Assembly (NCBI GenBank): GCA_963930655.1
Contig: OZ005610.1
Span: forward strand, 873,001 to 937,000
Direction of reading: 5' to 3'
Origin: Myrica gale
Lineage: Eukaryota > Streptophyta > Magnoliopsida > Fagales > Myricaceae
DNA length: 64,000 bases
The position numbers and the translations under genes are program-made. Each line of letters opens with the position of its first letter. Positions within the stretch are counted from its first letter, which is position 1. Below the pieces are notes generated by a model that was not told the origin of the DNA, searched no databases, and saw only the letters and a list, made by a program, of their open reading frames with translations. Of this stretch, positions 35,322-48,900 are shown one piece after another.

Positions 35322-37930
35322 ATGGACACCCAACAAGAAAATTATCAAACGGTTTCTATTACAAAGACGGTGTCTGTCTCTCCAAAACTTTTGCACCCCG
35401 ATAGAGTTTTGAACCTCTCAAACTTGGACAGGCAGTGTCCAAATCATATGTACTTGGTTTTCTTTTACAATCCATCTCCTGCTTACACAAATTTGCCACT
35501 TGATTTGGTTTTTAGCAGCTTGAAATCTGGCTTGGAGGAGACCTTGTCAGTTTGGTACTCGGCAGCTGGTAGGCTGAGCCTGAACCAAAACGATGGAAAG
35601 CTCAACATCTGGTGCAACAATAACGGTGCAGTTTTAGTTGAGGCGGTGACTCAAGTTAAGATCTCAGAGCTTGGAGACCTTTCTCAGTATAATGAGTTCT
35701 TCGAGAAATTGGTCTACAAGCCTGTTTATTATGGAAACTTTTCCCTGATGCCTCTGGTTGTCGCACAGGTGAGAATTCTTCTTGAGCGATAAGAATCTAA
35801 ATACAAATTAAAAACAAGTGTCGATCGCTCCCAAATTAAAAAAATTGCTTACAAGGACAAAGCTTTTCTTAGTTTTCCTAACTCTTGGAAAATGATTTCA
35901 ATTCTCCATGTAAGATGTTAAATGAGGAGCAATTATTATCCATCGCAGTAAGTCTTCATTAGGGTTTCCGTTCGCCACTATTTCATTTGTACCATTAAAA
36001 TCATTTTTGCGAGAAAATCAATATGGAAAAAGAAAAAGAAAGAACAAAAGGAAGATTTTCGTGAAGTTGGTCGTAAACGGGGTAAAATGCGTTTTCATGC
36101 GCATTCGAAACACGGTTTCTTCACACTGGAGTACAACAAGGGTAGAGTTCGGTTGGAATCCGAACTCAACAAGGGTATACCCAACTTAATTATTCCTAGA
36201 TTGATTCATTCGGAACGAAAAAAAGAAAGAAAGAAAGGAAATATATCTGCAAAAGATGAGAATACTATATATATTGATCACAGTAAAATATATCTAACTT
36301 GGTTTTGTGAACTGAGGGTATGATTGACGGGCATAAACATAGAAAAACTGATCAGAAGATCGTTTAGAGCCTGGTTTTCGGGGATGCAGAGGTAATTTTG
36401 TTTTTCCTTTTTTGATCTTAAGTTGTTTCACATGGTGTGGTGTAGGTTACCAACTTTGGTTGTGGAGGCTATTCAATAGGTATCGGTGTGAGCCACTCGT
36501 TGTTTGATGGACCGGCCGCCTATAATTTCTTCCGGGCGTGGGCATCGAATTCTGCTATAATGAAAGAAAAGGGAGGTCTTGAGCAGCAAAAACCAGTGCA
36601 TGAGAGAGGGACGCTGTTGATGAGTAGCTATGAGGCCTCAAATGTGACTGGAAAGCCGCCATCTCAAAACTCTACAGTAACGAGGGCTGCAGCCATTGAT
36701 CATCTATACCAGTTGATAATGCAAGCGGCTACTGATCAAAGTCTTCCTGAAGTGGGGTGCTCGAATCAAAAGAATTGCCTTCTTAGGACCTTTCATCTAA
36801 GCAGCCAAATGATAGAAGGCTTGAGGAGGGAAGTATTGGGTGGAAGAGGAGGTAGCTTTTCATGCTCATCCTTTGAGGTGGTTGCTGCTCACCTTTGGAA
36901 GGTATTGCTTATTAATTATTTACTATCTGGAGCTATCTTACTTGCCAGAACCTAAGCATGTGAGGAAACAAACCCTATACGACAAAAATTGACCTCTATG
37001 TGCGTGCGTGAATCTTGCTTGTGCTGGCAAATTGCCAACACTCCCAGATCTCAATATTTCGCTGTATCAAATTACGGTAGAGGATCGATCACTAAATTGT
37101 AAACAAATTTTCAATCCTAATAAATTATTCTCTTTAATTATTAAGTTAAAAACTGGGCGCAATGATATGCGAGACCAAATTTCTTTTTCATATTTGACAT
37201 GCGTGAAAAAGCTGATCGGTAGCTAGATACGTGCTTACAACTCATGATCTTGATCAGCATCAACTTTGACAAGTTCTTGAGCCTATTTTAAATGAATTCC
37301 AGGTTCTAGGATCACCTATGCGTAGAATATATTATACATTAATACATGAGTACGTGCCATATACTCGATAGAATTAAGGTATATATATTGATATACTTTA
37401 GCTGTTGATCATGATTTTGATTGTTAATCCAGACAAGGACCAGGGCTTTAGGACTAAGGAAGGAAACTATGGTGTGCTTGCAATTTTCAGTCGACACAAG
37501 GAACAAGATGGTGCCGCCACTGCCAAAAGGTTTCAGCGGCAATGCTTATGTACTTGTATCTGTTGCATTGACTGCAGGAGCACTTGAGGAAGAAAGCCTT
37601 GAAACCATAATTGAGAAAATTAGGGAAGCTAAGAATTCTGTAGGTAATGACTACGTGAGTGCATATGTTGAGGCACTGGAAGGATCCCAGCATTCTCTTC
37701 CTCCTCTAAAGGAGCTAACTATGATTTCTGATTGGACCCGGATGCCATTCCACAAGATCCCATTCTTACATGGGGAAGCAGCTTACGCGTCTCCCCTGGT
37801 TCCTCCAATCCCTCACGTTGCCTACTTCATGCAGAATCCTAACGATAGCGCGGGCATTGATGTGAGGATTGGTTTGCTTCCACAGGCCGTCGATTCCTTC
37901 TGCCACCACTTCCTCAATTATATACAATGA
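35322..37930 (+). CDS. BAHD acyl-CoA-dependent acyltransferase (3 exons)
   Basis: Cytosolic enzymes of this family move an acyl group from acyl-CoA to a hydroxyl or amine of plant metabolites. Coding exons 35322-35768, 36446-36901 and 37433-37930 join in phase 0 with GT..AG introns, giving 466 residues, a normal BAHD length. The catalytic HXXXD motif is present as HSLFDG (His166, Asp170). The second signature, DFGWG before GEAAYASP, is degenerate: the position reads PFLHG (411-415), so Asp, Trp and the first Gly are missing. DFGWG is structural rather than catalytic, and its loss is known in some family members, including CER2-like proteins that act in wax synthesis without proven transferase activity. 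The start ATG gives the usual N-terminus (SITKTVSVSP). Substrate unknown. It is convergent with the response regulator gene downstream. Confidence 0.9.
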
Positions 37931-38519
37931 AGTCAAACTTTACGGCCTCTCTCTCTCTCTCTCTCTCTGCCTTTTTCCTTTATTTGTTTTTTCTTGTAAT
38001 TTGTGGTGGTGAAGTTCAAGTAGGAGGTCCGCAAAGATATTCTTAGACAAGTGGTTATGTAAGATAGAATGGTGTTTTGTCATACTGCGTGTTCCAAACC
38101 TAATTTCACATATATAATGGAAATGTCGTCCGCCAAGAGACAATTTGCAAGTAAAGAAAGACTTTCTTGGTCTAAACAATGGTTTGCTTTTAAATTAGGC
38201 CCCAAGTCACAGCCTAATCTCAATTATGCATTAAAGAAAGAAAAAAACACATCGCATGTGTGATCAAGCAACATAAACTAAAGTACAGATGCTAATCAAG
38301 ACCTTCAACAATCATAAATCACATTGCACAACGAGAATATATAACTTCGCTTAAGCTAAATAGTACAGATGCTAATCTAAAATTCCAAGTTCTATTGTAC
38401 AATTCCGAGCTAAAAGTACACAGATTGATAGATCCTTATACACTGCAGGATGAAAAATTCATCAATAACAACATTTAGAGTGCAATTCCTCCTGTCGATG
38501 ATGCCATAAATTAGAAGTT
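37931..38519. other. Convergent 3' flanks of the BAHD and response regulator genes
   Basis: Only 589 bp separate the two stop codons, which face each other, so this interval must hold both 3' untranslated regions and polyadenylation sites. A (CT)n run lies at about 37948-37968. There is no other gene. Confidence 0.6.
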
Positions 38520-41500
38520 TCAGATCCATGTCCCAAGGGAAAAGGAGTCGCATCCTATGTCTCCTTCAATTAGTTTCATCTGATCTTGTCCCTGCAACAC
38601 CAAAATCATGTCATTAAATTCCCATGAGGAAAAGGAAAAACATAAAAGCACCAATAAAAGAATCGAACTTGCCCAGCCCTCAATTAAGAAAAGATGAAGC
38701 ATCCAAACGTTAAATCAAAATACATAATTGATTTTTATCAACTTAACCAAAAGCTAGTAGCTAATGCAAAACATTTGAGGTCTTACGTGGATGACATTAT
38801 TATTCATTTCTTTATTTACTTTTGGTAAGGTGATAAACAAGGAGACTGAAATCCATTAAGAACCAACTCTATAAGTTCTTAAGCTCTACCCTGATTTTGA
38901 AAAAGCACAGTGAAACGGCTGCTCTATTAACGGTATGTGCAAAGGAGATGAGCATCACCATCGGAAGGCATAACAATGACTTCAACCAGTAGTACTAATT
39001 CAATAGCTCAAGAAAAAACAAATTGTACTAGTTCAAATAGGAGGTTGTCAATTTATCACGGCGTCTTTTTTACACGTGATAGAAGGAGCCTCTCCCTTAA
39101 CCACACCCCTGCAAGAAGGCAAGTGTCTTTCAAATATGAGAGAACTGAGAAGAGACTGCCCCTCCCTCTATTATTAGAATGCTGGCAAGGATGTTGCCAA
39201 CCGCTCATTTTTTTTTTCAAGCAGACTCACTGTATGGTCAGTAGCTTTGGCTATGTGGCAGTCAACGAGAAGGTATGGGGATGACAGCCCATATTTATCT
39301 ACTGGACTAACTGTGTAACTGCATTATTGGTTGGCATGCGAGGAGGAAACAGACAACATGCCCTGCAAAAATGCCTCATGAAATGACCAAAGGCAAAGAC
39401 AATGCCAAGAAAATAAAAAAGACAAGAAGTTCAAGAAATAATCATTATTGCTGCCTAACCTGGACAAAAATGAAGTGAGGGTCTAAATTATCCTAGACCT
39501 GGTGACGTTTGTCGTGAACGAAATTTTTAACAAACAGGTATCCAAACTATGTAGGACAAAACCCTATGATGATTGAAATATGGAAGTTAGATCACTGAAC
39601 GCACGCTTCTCTCTCCCTGTCTCAAGGACACAAAAACATTGGCCTAATGTATCAAACGTGGCCCATTCTTTCATATTTACGCTATTTATTGAAATACACT
39701 TTACATACATATATTTATCACAGTGCACATTTGAAAACAGCACAGTCTTCCCCTTCACCTAATGCTTGCACAACCATTGTGCAGTTGGCAAGTTTGTGGA
39801 TGAGCCAATCAACTATCCAGTGAAGCAGTCACATGCTTTAGTTTCCTAATCATAATGTCCACTTCTATTACTTCACATCAAGTCTAGCATTCAGTTACCA
39901 TATGCATGCATAGACACAGAATGGTCGTAAGCAATAGACTGATATACACATGCGGACGGGCTATGTAATGAGCAATAAGCATCAAGAAAGGCACATCATG
40001 ATACGTTATAACATCTTTACGACCAGTTTTAAGCAAAGAGCAACTTTAAAGGGCCAAGTAATTTTGGTGTTGATTGGTCAGGGGCTACGAGAGAACACTA
40101 AGTCACTAACTCAACTGACTTTAAGGTGGTGTTTGCATTCCAAAATTTGTTTATGGGAGCTGGTGAAAAAGTAGAAAGAGATTATTTGAGTGAATTTTTT
40201 ATATTTATTGCAATGGAAATAAATGATTTGATGGGAAGAGATTATTTTATTGACCAAAATTCTAAAATTTTGGTGTGCAAACACAAGTTTCGGGGAATGC
40301 TATCAGGAAGTCAGCTGAAGACTGGATTAGCCCACCGACTACACTAATATTACATCAAACAACCAACTGACCTGGCTTCTATGTTGATTAACTTGGTTCG
40401 TTCAAGTTGACACAGACAATCCCCAGTAAGACAAACTTTCAAACTGCACTAAAGGATCCAGATTCTCTTAATGCAATTTTCATCTTTTGCGAATGGTAAC
40501 CCATTGCTGTCCAACTGTGTTAGTGATGCGAATAACTTGGTCAGGATATTGAAATGTAAACTGTATGGGAAATTATTTTAGTTGTACTTTAAATGATCGT
40601 GTACTAGACTTAAAGACTACTCATAGTTGTTCACATAATAATTTAACATAATGAAGTGTCAAACCTAGAGCCTCGGATTAGTCTGAACCTTGGGTTATAA
40701 ATTCTTAAGTGGTTTGAGAACAAAGAGGTGACAAAGAGCCATAAAACAAGGAGAAAAAAATAGGCTATAGGTATACTACCACCAGTTCCAAATAATCAAA
40801 TCATACAATGCTAAGTTCTCCATTAATATTCCAATTGTAGTTCCAAGAAAAGAACATCAGAGGAATTACTTCAGTTTTGTTCTTTGACTGGTGTAAATAA
40901 AAAAAATACACTGAACACTGGGAGAAAAATCTGAAAATTCAATCACCAGTTAAGTAACCAAGAAATGTTCTCCTCTACGCATATGTCCCATCAAGTTACC
41001 GGAGCAGATTCTTTACTTAAGGGTCAAGATTTAAATAAGCAGGCGAAAATCACGTGTAGTCAAGATACTGCGGCAAAAGTATAAAATAAGATATTTCTTA
41101 TTGCGAAAACAGAGCAAGATCGTGTTATATTACCTGTTTCACCATTGCGCCCACTATGTCTTCCAATGAACCAAATTTACTAGAAATGTAACTTCCTTGT
41201 GGTTTCCTTTGGTCCTTGAGGAGCCCTTGCTTGTGCTTCAGTGACATCTCCATGGCAGATTGATTACCCTCATTGCGATTTATGTATAAAGGATCAAAAA
41301 GATTTGATTGTCCAGCCGAATTGAAATCCACATCTGTGTGGAAGTTCATTTGTTCAAAACCCTGACCCAATGGCCCCACAGCACCATTTAAAGGGATCAT
41401 ATAGTTCGTTGAGCTATACATAACATTTGAGGGATAAGAACCATGCTGATTATGGTCATCCCATCTTTGTGTTGCGGCATGATTACTTATTTGCCTAGAA

Positions 41501-44500
41501 TTACTGCTGACCAGGCTTGCTCGGCGTCGCATGTCTGTGCTTATATCCTGCACTTCAGTGGACATTGAAGTAACAGAAGAAACATCAAGCGGATTATTTC
41601 CACTTCGCAAGGCCATTGTAGAGACATTGTCCCTCAAGTTACTATGATGCAGAGTAGGTTGTTTAAAACAGTCAGTTAATGGAAAAGAATCATGAATCGC
41701 AGATGACTGAGCAGCAGTTGACCAGTTGTCATTCAATCTACTGTGATCTGGCAAGGAGGAAGAAGATTCTGAATTTAAAGAAGCCACTGAAACAGAGGAC
41801 CCATATCCATATCCTTTACCACCTTGAACTGCTCGAGGGTTTTGTTCTAACATCAAGGTATTTTTTGTGACATCAAGAGGATTGATTGAGCTAGCAATGG
41901 CTATTTTTGCATCAGGCAGGCCACCGGAAACGGGGAAACCTGTTGTATTATCAATAGCACTGGAGAGGTCTCTGACATTGATGATGCCTTTAACATGTTG
42001 TAGTTGATCGAGTTCTAGTGCTGTCGGCATTCCTTGAAGTACATTCCCATTATGGTTTCCAGGAAGTATGACCTGCTGGGAGTTAACCTCAACAGTAGAG
42101 CTGCTTTCGTTTCGTGCATGACCCAGTGGAGTCAGTCCTGAAGAAGGAAGGCCACGCATACCCAGACCAACAGGTGTGTTCAATCTACCAAGCAACCCAC
42201 TAGGTGGTAAGGATCTGAAAGTAGTGTTATGAAATTGCCCCGGTCCAGTCAATGTGTGGAAATTTTCAATTCCATTCAGAGAACCCATTCGCAAATAGGA
42301 AGAATCTGTACCGCCTAAGGCAGCAGCCATATTAGCTTGCTGATTTACCATACTGTTCAGCCTTTTAAGATAAAGCCTATATTTCTGCAAGAAAACAGTA
42401 AAATAGTAAGCTTCCTAGAATCAAAAAGTTTAGATCACACTGAACTGAGAAAAGAAAAATCAGATTCTATACCTGAAGATGGCTTGCTACATTTTCTCTT
42501 GTAAGCTTCTCAACATTCATCAGATCTAGAATTTTTTTAGGTACGGCTTCTGCATCCAAATTGGGATTAAGATAAAAGAATTTAATGACGAAAGGCTCCA
42601 CACAGAAACATTAGTATTAGAATGACAAGTGCCACAGACTCGACATGTTTCTAATTAAAGGGTAGAATGGTTTTGAAAGGGGAAAGGGTGTACATCCCAG
42701 CCCGAATAGCAGGGGTACATATGTCTTTTTATTATTTGTTATTCTTAAATTTTGAATTTTCGTAATCTCTATTTTTTGGTATATAAAGAGGTGTTAAATG
42801 AGTATTTTCTTGTCTAAAATGTGAAGAGATAAAGAGATAGAGATGTTTGAATTTAAAAGTTGAGGAGATATAGGCTTATTCTAGTGGATTTAAACTCCAA
42901 TAGAAGTCTTTTCTTTCTTACTCTAAGATTTAATGGGCTTAAAAGACCTTTTATGACCTCAAAACTCAAAAGAAAAAGGCTCAAGCTTTGTTATACCAAG
43001 TCAGCCTATTAAAAACTGACAAAAATCTAACCTGGCATGTCTTTGAGCTCTTATTTGCTACCACCTTGAACAATTCCGAAAATTGTAGTTTTATCTTTAA
43101 ATACCAAATTTTCTTTAAATAGCACCCTGAAGTAAAGAAGATAGCTGCGGCCTCTCAAGTCCTACCACTAGTCTTTCAAGACTCAGAAATCATATTCTTC
43201 CTCCACCTAATCAATTTCTCATTCCCTTATTAAGATCATATCAAATTTTCAACTTTTGGCTTTCTATCGGAAATTGGGATCAAGTGCAAGAGAGATTTTC
43301 TTGCACAAGAGCTATTATTTTCACTACATAAAGTCTTTCTTGTTTTCCTCCTCGAATTACATTGAAAATGCAATTCGGTAAAGCCCTCTCTTTCCCTAAC
43401 TCATGATTATCATTGATTGATTGAATGTTGATTGTTTTGGCCTTATGACTGAATGTGTAATGATATCATTACTAAAGTGCAGAGGCAGCCATCCAATATG
43501 GTACATGGTGCAGAGGTAGCCATCCAATATGGTAAACTGGAATTGGCTCACTTAAGTGCACCAGTGTTTATTGAGTGATGTCCATATCTTAGACGCGACT
43601 CTACTCATATGGACACGGAAATGGAGTCAGGATCACAAGGATTGCCAACCACGGTTTTCAAGTTTTGTTTACAATTTGCATGTGAATGTAAGGATATTTG
43701 AGGATGAAGATGCAAGTGACTTTGATTAAAAATGTTTTATAAATATTTAAAAAAGAAGATTTATCCAAATTATATTCTTACTGCTTGATGTATTGCTTAT
43801 TGGGTCACAGAAAATAGGAAGGAATCTTGTCTAGACTATCTTAACATGGCTTTCCTAGCCCTATTCGGGGATGAGGTGTTACAAATGGGGGCGGGGGAAG
43901 GAAGGACAAGAACAGAGTTTGTTAATTTAATGACAAGCGAAGGACTTACTGTCAATGCCTAATTGATGAACAGCAGCAACAAACTTGCGATGCAGCTCAA
44001 CAGACCAAACAACCCGAGGCTTCTTCTGAGTTGATGGGTCATCGTTCTCATTTTCTTCATGCTCCTCATCATCATCCTCATTCTGATCCTTTCGTTTTTT
44101 ATTGAGCTTCCCATCATGATCCGAATGTGACCCAGCTCCTGAATCTCCTTCACCAATGGCAGAACGAGGCTTGTCTTGGTTGGCAGAATTATTCAAGTCT
44201 TTGGAATCAAACTTCTTTCTCCTGATTACATGTTGCCAGATGTTCTTCAGCTCCTCAATTCGAACAGGTTTCAGTAAATAATCACAAGCACCATGGGTAA
44301 TTCCCTTCATCACAAGCTTGGGATCACCATTTGCGGACAGCACTACAACCATTAAACATTTTATGAGCAAAATTACACCTGGTTAAGTAATCAGCTGCTG
44401 CAGACGGTGCCACAATCTTGTAACAACACAAAGACTACCATAATACTGCATAGTGTTTTTCTGAAAATTTCTGTCTCTCAAACAGTAGGGGATTTTGGGA

Positions 44501-45604
44501 ATGCAAAAATCATTTTTTTTACAAAGGTAAGTCGAAGTTAACCCAATCAATTTGGTTTTAATGTACAATACATTTTTGGATATAAATAAAACCATAGTAA
44601 ATTTTTGTTTGCAATAATTAATGCGTCATTGAAGAGTGGCAAAAGCCAGAGAAAGGTGTCCTGTCCTAGCTTACTTATGACAGGTAGGTCCATCTCCAGA
44701 CCCACAAGCTCAAGCAGCTTAAAACCATCCATGTCTGGCATATGAACATCACTGATGACGAGGTCAAACTTGTTTTTGTTTTCTCTCAACAACTTCAACG
44801 CTGTAATTGCTTGATTAGTTGTCGTAACTGCAAAATCAAAACTCAAACTGAAATTCCTCCAAGTTTCTAAACAGAAAAAGAAACACTTCCTCAAATTTTC
44901 AAAAGCTACAGAGACAACCGAAATGAATCAACTAACCCATAGTCCAACCAAGAACATAGTCCAATAATATGACAGTAGCCTAGATAAATTATGAACTTAA
45001 GAATAAGATTTGAACAGCAATGAGACCCCTTTGCTGAAAATGAATATAGAAAAACAACAAAATTTGAACATAAATGACGACCCATTAACAGAGTACCCTG
45101 AAATGCAATCACGCCGAGTTCGAGATGAGGAACAATTCATTCGAAAATAGTCCCGAAGTAAAAATAGAGAGAGTACAAATGTCTGAACTCCACTCTTTCC
45201 AAATCAGGAAGTAAAGAACGAAACTATAAAGGGCAGAAATTTTAGAACTCGTCTCCATAAACAAAGAAACATAATCTAATCAACCATATAAGAAAATTTT
45301 CAACATAAAAACAAGGGTGGAGGTCATACATGTGAGATTCAATGGCCTACCATATAGCAACTAGAAAAGAAACAGCTTATTTTACAAAAAATCTATAACG
45401 TCAAAAATCCAGGAACCCATATCAAAAACTGATAAACGAACGCAAAGGGAGGAAGGAAGGGGGGGAGAGAAACAAACCGTGATATTGGCATCGACGAAGC
45501 AGGTTCTCCAAGAAAAAGAGGCAAGTGGGGTCATCGTCTACGGCGAGCACGCGCAGTCCAATAGGAAACTGATCTGGGGCATCCATTATAGGCTCAACGG
45601 TCAT
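38520..45604 (-). CDS. Type-B response regulator (ARR10/ARR12-like), 6 coding exons
   Basis: Nuclear transcription factor that executes cytokinin two-component signalling: phosphorylation of the receiver frees the DNA-binding domain to activate targets. Exons in transcript order: 45604-45478, 44827-44675, 44342-43950, 42549-42473, 42384-41134, 38591-38520. All introns are GT..AG and phases agree, giving 690 residues. The receiver domain is about 17-135: acidic pocket AVDDD (Asp23-25), phosphoacceptor Asp69 in [12 protein letters not shown], and the conserved Lys in LLKPVR. An acidic, KKRK-containing linker follows. The GARP/B-motif DNA-binding domain is about 200-260 ([17 protein letters not shown] to [10 protein letters not shown]). 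The long C-terminal part is Ser/Asn/Gln-rich, as in activation domains, and ends SFSLGTWI. The last exon is inferred from homology: it lies 2.5 kb downstream, has a good CAG acceptor, restores phase and gives the typical C-terminus. If it were skipped, the frame would run only two codons into the intron. Confidence 0.93.
40125..40287. mobile_element. Small MITE in response-regulator intron 5
   Basis: The left end contains GTGTTTGCATTCCAAAATTT and the right end, on the opposite strand, GTGTTTGCACACCAAAATTT, a near-perfect inverted pair about 160 bp apart. The centre is AT-rich. I could not find a convincing target duplication, so the exact borders and superfamily are open. Confidence 0.6.
43477..43534. 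repeat. 31-bp tandem duplication in response-regulator intron 3
   Basis: GTGCAGAGGCAGCCATCCAA and GTGCAGAGGTAGCCATCCAA begin 31 bp apart (43477 and 43508); each continues with TATGGTA. There is one mismatch in the shared part. Confidence 0.85.
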
Positions 45605-45900
45605 TTTCTTGAAGAAGACTGCTTGAGAACAAGAGAAATGGAAAAAGACCAGGGCAAGAGTATAGTGGGTGTTCCCTGGCAATGAACAGACCCAGAATCC
45701 AGTAGAAAAGAGAAAATGATTTGCAGATTTATGGAATGGTATAATACAAATTTGGAGACAGCGAGGAAGAGAGAAAGAAACTCTCAGTAAAAGAGGCAAC
45801 GTGCGACTGCGGAAAGAGAGAGAATAATTTAGACTCTCAAACACTTAGCTCAGAATAAAAGAAAATCCAAGAAAAAAAAACTCAGAAAATATATTTGACT
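45605..45900 (-). promoter_or_regulatory. 5' leader and proximal promoter of the response regulator gene
   Basis: On the - strand, upstream of the ATG, this interval is rich in CT runs and relatively poor in A, typical of a plant 5' leader, and it passes into AT-rich sequence beyond about 45850. A leader intron cannot be excluded. The start at 45604 is the first ATG of the frame in the conserved N-terminus (MTVEP), which is shared with Arabidopsis relatives. Confidence 0.45.
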
Positions 45901-48900
45901 CTGAACGTAGTGGGAGAGGTTCTATAGCGAGCAATACAAGCGCGATTCCTGACAATTGTTTTTCATAGCTACCTTAATTTGACAATATTTCTATATTAAT
46001 TGTTTATTAAAGAAAATATTATACGAATCTCACCGTATTTATATAGAAATGATCATTTCACACTTCCATAGAATATTAAGAGTTTTTGCATCTGACCAGT
46101 TTAGTACATTATTTTTACCAATCAAATTAAGCAATTCCCCCTCTCTTCTTGAGTTCGTTAAAACATTTTTCCCTTGTTCTTTTTTTAAAAGATTTTAAAA
46201 AATAAAATCCCCACCCATTTATCAAAGCAAAATAGTGGCGTTTGTGGTTTAGGTCCCTGTACAGATTACAAAAAAAAAATATATATTTCCCGATAGATAC
46301 GTAATATATATTGCTGCCATTCAAGACTCGTATTTCACGTCGTCAGAAAAAAACGTTTCATATTCCACGTTTTAATACCTTCTTTCTTTCTTCAAGTTGA
46401 TAGGCCACTTTCAGCCCATACACAGTCTGGGGACAAAGGCCCATCTAAAAAAACAAAAATAAAGAATGCCCATATCAAGTGAGACAAACATATTCAACTT
46501 TCAAAGTGGTCTACATTTTCTTTTCTTTTTTACAAAAAAAGACTATATTTTATTTTATTTATATTTTAAAAAAAAAGCTCGTCATCATCCTTTTTTTTTC
46601 TAATGGTCAATGTACCTTCTTTCTTGGAATCTTATATGGTATTCAGAATGAGGTCCTTTTCAAAAATTTATTTAGGAATTAAGAGTCTGTTTATTCGGAT
46701 TTGCAATGCCAAACATGTTTGATCATCGCATTTTCTTTCCTTGTAGGTCAGCTTTAGCATCATGCTTTCTTTTCTTTAAACAAATGGTTACCGGGGTTGG
46801 TTGAGACCACGGGAAAGGCTTTTTTGGTGGATTGCAGAAGCCAGAAAGCACGCCCCGGCGTGCTTTTTGTCTACTGATAATGCACAAACACAAGTAACCA
46901 GCCTTTGCCAACTTTTTCTCTGCCTAAACTGATTCCTTTTCAGTTTTGGGACTTTTTAAGCTTCACCTTTTGAGGTTTAAAGGCCTTTTTGCTTTTATTA
47001 GAGTCTTAACCCTCTAAAGATGAAGTCCAAAGACAATCCCAATAAAGACAGGATTTTGAAAAACCCAAAAATTTCCCTCCTACTTGACCATCCCAAAAAG
47101 ACGAAAGAACAAGAACTCCAAGCAAAAGTAATCAGCCATACTGGGCATTACTAATTTCATGCCCAATGGGATCAGGAAACGAGTGATTCATTATTTTATT
47201 TTCTGGGAAACAGGCCTGTACTTAATGGAGCCAAGGTCTGATATAAGTTGCAAAGCTTTGCCAATAAAAGCAATTGCAGTGGAAGTACTAAGGACCAGTC
47301 CAACGCTTGCTAGAGGTGCACTATGAAGGGGAAAGCCATGACTTTGTGAGGTGATATAAGTAGTGAGACTTATAAGAAGAAGGAAACCATAATCCATGGG
47401 AGCATATCATGGAAGAAAGATACAATATGCATCTAAGGGATCATATGTCGTCCTGCACCAGCATTGCCAATAAGACTTTTATGCAATAGAATTAATGAGA
47501 TAAACAGGAAAAGATTTCGTCCAAAACTTTTTGAGTCCTAGGCTGTTTTAAGGGACGAATTATACTTAAAAAAAAATCTAAAGTCGATATTCTAAAATCA
47601 CTGCCATGAACTTTAATCTTCCTCATATATATTGCAGCTCAAAAATCGATATTCTATGTTGAATAAAAAAAGTTGCAGGTTCAAATTTGTGACAAGAGTA
47701 AACTTCAGGAAACAGGTGTTCCAGTACTTCATTGAATAAGATAGGTCGTCGTCACAAGTGGTAGAAACAAACCCAGCCAGGTTCCAAAAGTTGGTGGCGA
47801 AAGTACGATGATGACTAGTAAAAGCGAACTGCTTCAGGAAAAAGTTAGCGAATCAGCATATAGTTGAATGCCCATTATTTTTGTGTGCCCGTGAGTGGGA
47901 AAAGAACTAGAGCGACCATGTGCAGTTTCCAGACATATATGGTGCGGTGCCGGTGCGGAGTAAAGTAAATTACATTATCTAATTATGTGACATACCTAAT
48001 TTTATGTATTAAGGAGTGCTTATCACTTGGTCCCTTCAAAATAGGTCCAAGGAGCTATATATATATATATATATCAGTACTGCTCATCTATCTCATTAAT
48101 TTATCATAATTTCATCACCCACTTAGCTACCACTGGGTCATTTTTTAACCGCGCGCGTACGTCAACTGGCAGCTTCTTATCACTTAAATCTCATTAGTCA
48201 TTATTCTCCTAGCTAGCTTACATATAAGATCGCATTTAAAGCAAAAACAAGCAGGAATTATTGACTTTTTCTGTTGGATTCCTATATATATAGCTCATCA
48301 TTGGATGGTCTCGATGAGGAACTTTGAAAAGGAAAATATGGAAAAGGGTCCTCAGCACTCAGCTAAGGATGCTTCTAATGGTGTGAACCTTTGTTGGGGG
48401 GGGGGGGGGGGCTTGTTGATGTGAAGTAACTAATTAGTAGTGAAGTTGGTCCAAAGTCCAGACAGGATCCCAATAAAACTTAATGTTGATGAAGATCGAT
48501 CTTAAATCGCCATCATTAACTACGGCCATTATCGCCCAGAAGGGCCTTGGGTTTCAATCTTGCATGATAATCACAACTTCTCTTCAATAACATGTAGTAC
48601 ATGTGTACTGTGGGTTGTATAATATACAATATCTAGAAGATTCATGTCGGGTGGAAAATCTTTAAGATTCCTTGCTTTTTGGAGTCACGTGGGTTCCTCT
48701 TTGGCATGACTCAAGGGTTTTGGTGTGGGGGGGGGGGGGGGAGAAGAACAGGGTACCGTCAACTTTGATAAAAATGCTGATGCATATTGAATGCTCGAGT
48801 CTAGCTAATGCTGTCTCCCATGAGGGATATATCATATATGCCCACAATATAAAAACATATTTAGTGGATTCCTGCGATCTTCATTTTCCCTATCATATAC

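Noticed and set aside
35213-35404. Upstream frame overlapping the BAHD start
   Set aside because: It is in a different frame from the conserved BAHD N-terminus that begins at 35322.
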